Positions 61,064 through 64,000 of a stretch of DNA of 64,000 nt are shown here, piece after piece (positions within the stretch are counted from its first letter, which is position 1; every line of letters starts with the position of its first letter). The translations under genes were made by a program, and so were the position numbers. This stretch comes from Mesorhabditis belari (taxonomy: Eukaryota; Nematoda; Chromadorea; Rhabditida; Rhabditidae), in the NCBI GenBank assembly GCA_958450365.1, contig CAUEEP010000938.1, positions 1,736,001-1,800,000 of the forward strand, read 5' to 3'. The notes under the pieces are model-generated. The model worked only from the letters and a program-made list of their open reading frames with translations, did not search any database and was not told the DNA's origin.

Positions 61064-62029
61064 TAAGCTAGTAAGCTTAAGTACATCTACTTACAAGTGT
61101 TACTTTATAGCAGTATATCTAAATAGTAAAAAGTTTGAATAAATATGAGTCAATAAACAAATATCCTCTAAAATTCAAAAATCTTCATCACCAGAAGAAA
61201 TTTCAAAACACTTTTCCTATCCAATCCTGTCAAAAATGCAAAATAAAAAAAGGCTAAAATCTCTTATTTGTCTTTGAGTCAGACCATTTGATGTCTCAAG
61301 AACGAATCGCGCATTACCCTACCCCAAATTTCTTCAAAGATAAGCCCCATTGTTCCCCCAATTTCTCTTCAATACTTTGAGCTCACTGATAAAGCCGTTC
61401 ATTGAATATTCATTGAATCTTTGCATACAATGACACGTCCATCATTTCTTTTATTGCCTTTTGACAGCTATCTTTAACAAAGAAACTGATATGGAAATTT
61501 TCCCTCGGTTTCCTTTTTTTGGAAAATTTTCTTTATGCTTTTAATTTCAACGGGGATAAAGAAATAATCGGTTATGGGTCTTTATCAGAAAAGAAAGAAA
61601 AGAAAGAAAAGAAAAGAAAAGAAAAGAAAGAAAAGAAAGAAAAGAAAGGGCACGTGAAATCGTAAAGCGCTAAATTGAGACAAAAAAAATGGGCAGAATC
61701 TGATGGCTCGGATGACTCGGTTCGGTTTATGATGGCTCGGAAAGTAGAACTCTAATGAACAACAGATTGAAAAGGAGAACTTTTTATGAAAAGTAATTAG
61801 TGCTTAAATTGAATTTATATCTGGCTTTTTTTTTTGGCTTAAATTGATTTAAAAAGATGAGAAATTAAACAAATAACACTTTTTTTATTTAGAGAAAACT
61901 AATGAATTTCTTATTTTTCAATGAAAGTATGAAAAGAAATGAAAAGACTTTCTGGACAGTCTAATAAAATATTCAAAATGGTACAGGTACAGCTGGAAGT
62001 ACAGATACTGCTGAAAGTACAAGTACAGC
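61064..62029. other. Noncoding DNA
   Basis: Purine run AAAGAAAAGAAAG at 61588-61645. The segment 61895-61955 resembles 35505-35560 (GAAAAGACTT words). No gene recognised. Confidence 0.35.
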
Positions 62030-62165
62030 TAAAAGTAAAAGTACAGCTGAAAGTACAAGTACAGCTGAAAGTACAAGCACTGCTGAAAGTACAAGCACTG
62101 CTGAAAGTGGTACTGCTGAAAGTGGTACTGCTGAAAGTAGTACTGCTGGAAAGTACAAGTACTGC
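62030..62165. repeat. 18-bp minisatellite CTGAAAGTACAAGTACAG
   Basis: About eight units with GTACAAGCACTG and shorter GGTACTG variants. The open frame is a consequence of the period. Confidence 0.85.
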
Positions 62166-63044
62166 TGAGCCAGTCCGTTGGTGGAGTTAGACTCGAGTTT
62201 TTGTCTAGTCTGGTCCAACTTTACTGACTCCCGTCTACGGTGGCTTAACCCAGAGTCCACCAAGCGCCATTAGCTTCTGAAATGGGCTGGTTTACTGGTT
62301 TCAGAGTCCAGCTGCAATATCCTAATTAGTACATAAACCTATTACTATCCCAGTACCGTAGACAAACCTAGTAGTATCCCACTATTGCTACAGCTAACTG
62401 AATCACTTGACTCAGATCACTTGACTCAGTACATAAACCTATTACTATCCTAGTACCAAGATCTGCACTTCAAAAATCTCTCTAGTTCAAGTGATTCAAC
62501 TGGTATTTCTTTCATTCTATGGTCCAATTTTGGGAATGGGTGTCAATTGGTGAGAGTGAGAGGAGGGTAATCAGAGCTGAAAATGATTGACCCATTAAGC
62601 ACTCCCAAAAACGCGATCATCGATGAGCACTTACCGCAAAATGGTACAATTGAGTGGGGGTTAAGGACACCAAAATGGCACTAATTGAGGCTATGGAATG
62701 GAGAGAAATGGAGAAGAGAAGAAGAGAAATGGAGAAGAGAAAAGGGGTGAAGGGGATTGTGTTCATCGAAATGGATCCATCTCTCGAGAAATTGTTGGAG
62801 ATGGGGGGCAATTTGTGACATCTGTCAAATCGAAAGGGATTCATTGGCGATTTCCAGGGGATGAGGCAGATTTTTCCGGGAACCCACAATTTGTGTTTTC
62901 GTTTGTTTTCGGTGAAAATACAAATTCGAAAACGAATTTCTTAAGAAATTAAAATGTTTCCCATTTAATTTTTATTGTTAACTCACCTTAGTTTTTCATT
63001 GGTTAATTGAGAAACGATTATAAAATTGTAAAGTTATAGTAAGC
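62166..63044. other. Noncoding DNA with small repeats
   Basis: TACATAAACCTATTACTATCC occurs near 62330 and 62431; otherwise unique. Confidence 0.35.
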
Positions 63045-63240
63045 ATCAGTCTTCTATATACCAAGATATAGTATACCAAGATAAACCTACAGTATACCAA
63101 GATAAAGCTACAGTATACCAAGATAAAGCTACAGTATACTCCAAGATAAAGCTACAGTATACCAAGATAAACCTACAGTATACTCCAAAATAAACCTACA
63201 GTATACCAAGATAAACCTACGGTATACTCCAAGATAGTAC
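63045..63240. repeat. ~21-bp minisatellite
   Basis: About nine units of CAAGATAAACCTACAGTATA with CTCCAAG and AAGCTAC variants. Confidence 0.85.
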
Positions 63241-64000
63241 TTCATTTTTCTAATTAAAGTTTAAAAAATCTAATCTTCGATTACTGTAGCCTTCATTTTT
63301 GAGTACTGTAATGATTTTTGAGACTTTGTAACACCTCGAAAACCTTACAGTAACACTCTCGAGTGCTTGTGAGATTGTCTAGAGTTAAACTTGAAAGCCT
63401 CTCTACCTATTCAATCTAAAGTAATCCAATCATCTCCTAATCCAAGGGTCGGTCACTTATAAAGCTTAATCTTAAAAGAAAAGAAAAAGGGTGACCGCCT
63501 TGTAAACAAAACAAAGCCCGGACATCTGATCGACGAAACCTCATTTGCATATGGCTTCACCTGGCTCGGCAAAGAAAAAGCGAAAAGAATGGAGAAGAAT
63601 GGAAAAGAATGGACCTTTCTCTTCAACTTTGACATCCGGTACTCCTCAAAAGAAAGTCAAGATAATTGACTATTGGTGTGTGACAGGATAGGGATAGAAA
63701 GGGGTAAAAGACCTTGAAACAGCCGCTTCAAGCAAAGAATGGGTTACTTTTTGTGTTAGCCGCTTTCTTACAATGGTGGACCACATTGGTGATGGGAAAT
63801 TGGGGGGAAATGGGAAAGGCTTAGGGTCTGCTTTCAGTTTTGCGTTCATTTTCAATGGTATAGTTTGCTTGAATGTATGTTTTTCATCTTAAAGATACTG
63901 TAAACTTTCGGTCCTTTAGGCTACTTTAATACAAAACAAAACTACAAAACTATTGAGCCACTTGAGACTGTAGGTAAACAATTACCTTTTAGCAAAGCTT
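63241..64000. other. Unique noncoding end of the window
   Basis: ATTTGCAT at 63543-63550, directly followed by ATATGG and, 11 bases on, CACCTG (E-box core). No gene recognised. Confidence 0.4.

Overview
The window is chromosomal DNA of a rhabditid-type nematode. Three points support this. Introns are numerous and end in TTTCAG or TTTTAG. Interstitial arrays of the nematode telomere hexamer TTAGGC are present. The two complete protein-coding genes are recognisably worm orthologs. snt-1 has about 15 exons here, more than I recall for Caenorhabditis elegans, and the introns are full of repeats, so this is probably a more distant rhabditid. I cannot name the species.

Layout. (1) 1907-4314 (+) holds the 3' half of an OFA/monocarboxylate-like MFS transporter; its first exons lie left of the window, and a nested piggyBac-like/foldback element pair sits upstream. 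(2) 4.3-16.8 kb has no recognised gene. It is a mosaic of foldback elements, MITEs, minisatellites, a LINE 3' end and a composite 5S rRNA/tRNA-like SINE. (3) 16877-27315 (+) is a complete synaptotagmin-1 ortholog (snt-1). It has an N-terminal acidic segment, a TM helix, C2A, C2B with two mutually exclusive exons, and the WHTL motif. Its introns carry telomere repeats, SINEs, MITEs, decayed partial copies of three of its own exons, and a minisatellite whose units are splice acceptors. (4) 27.3-54.8 kb is about 27 kb with no convincing intact gene: unique islands between minisatellites and palindromic elements, some tRNA-like pseudogenes and one decayed minus-strand coding remnant. (5) 54891-56179 (+) is a complete Kip/Cip-type CDK inhibitor (cki-1-like). 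(6) 56.2-64 kb is again repeats and unique noncoding DNA.

The three genes are functionally unrelated (membrane transport, synaptic vesicle fusion, cell-cycle arrest), lie on the same strand and are too far apart to form an operon. Most reading frames longer than 60 codons in the window are translated minisatellites or antisense of tRNA-like sequence and are not annotated. All exon borders are read by eye from splice consensus, phase and protein family knowledge; no alignment was run.
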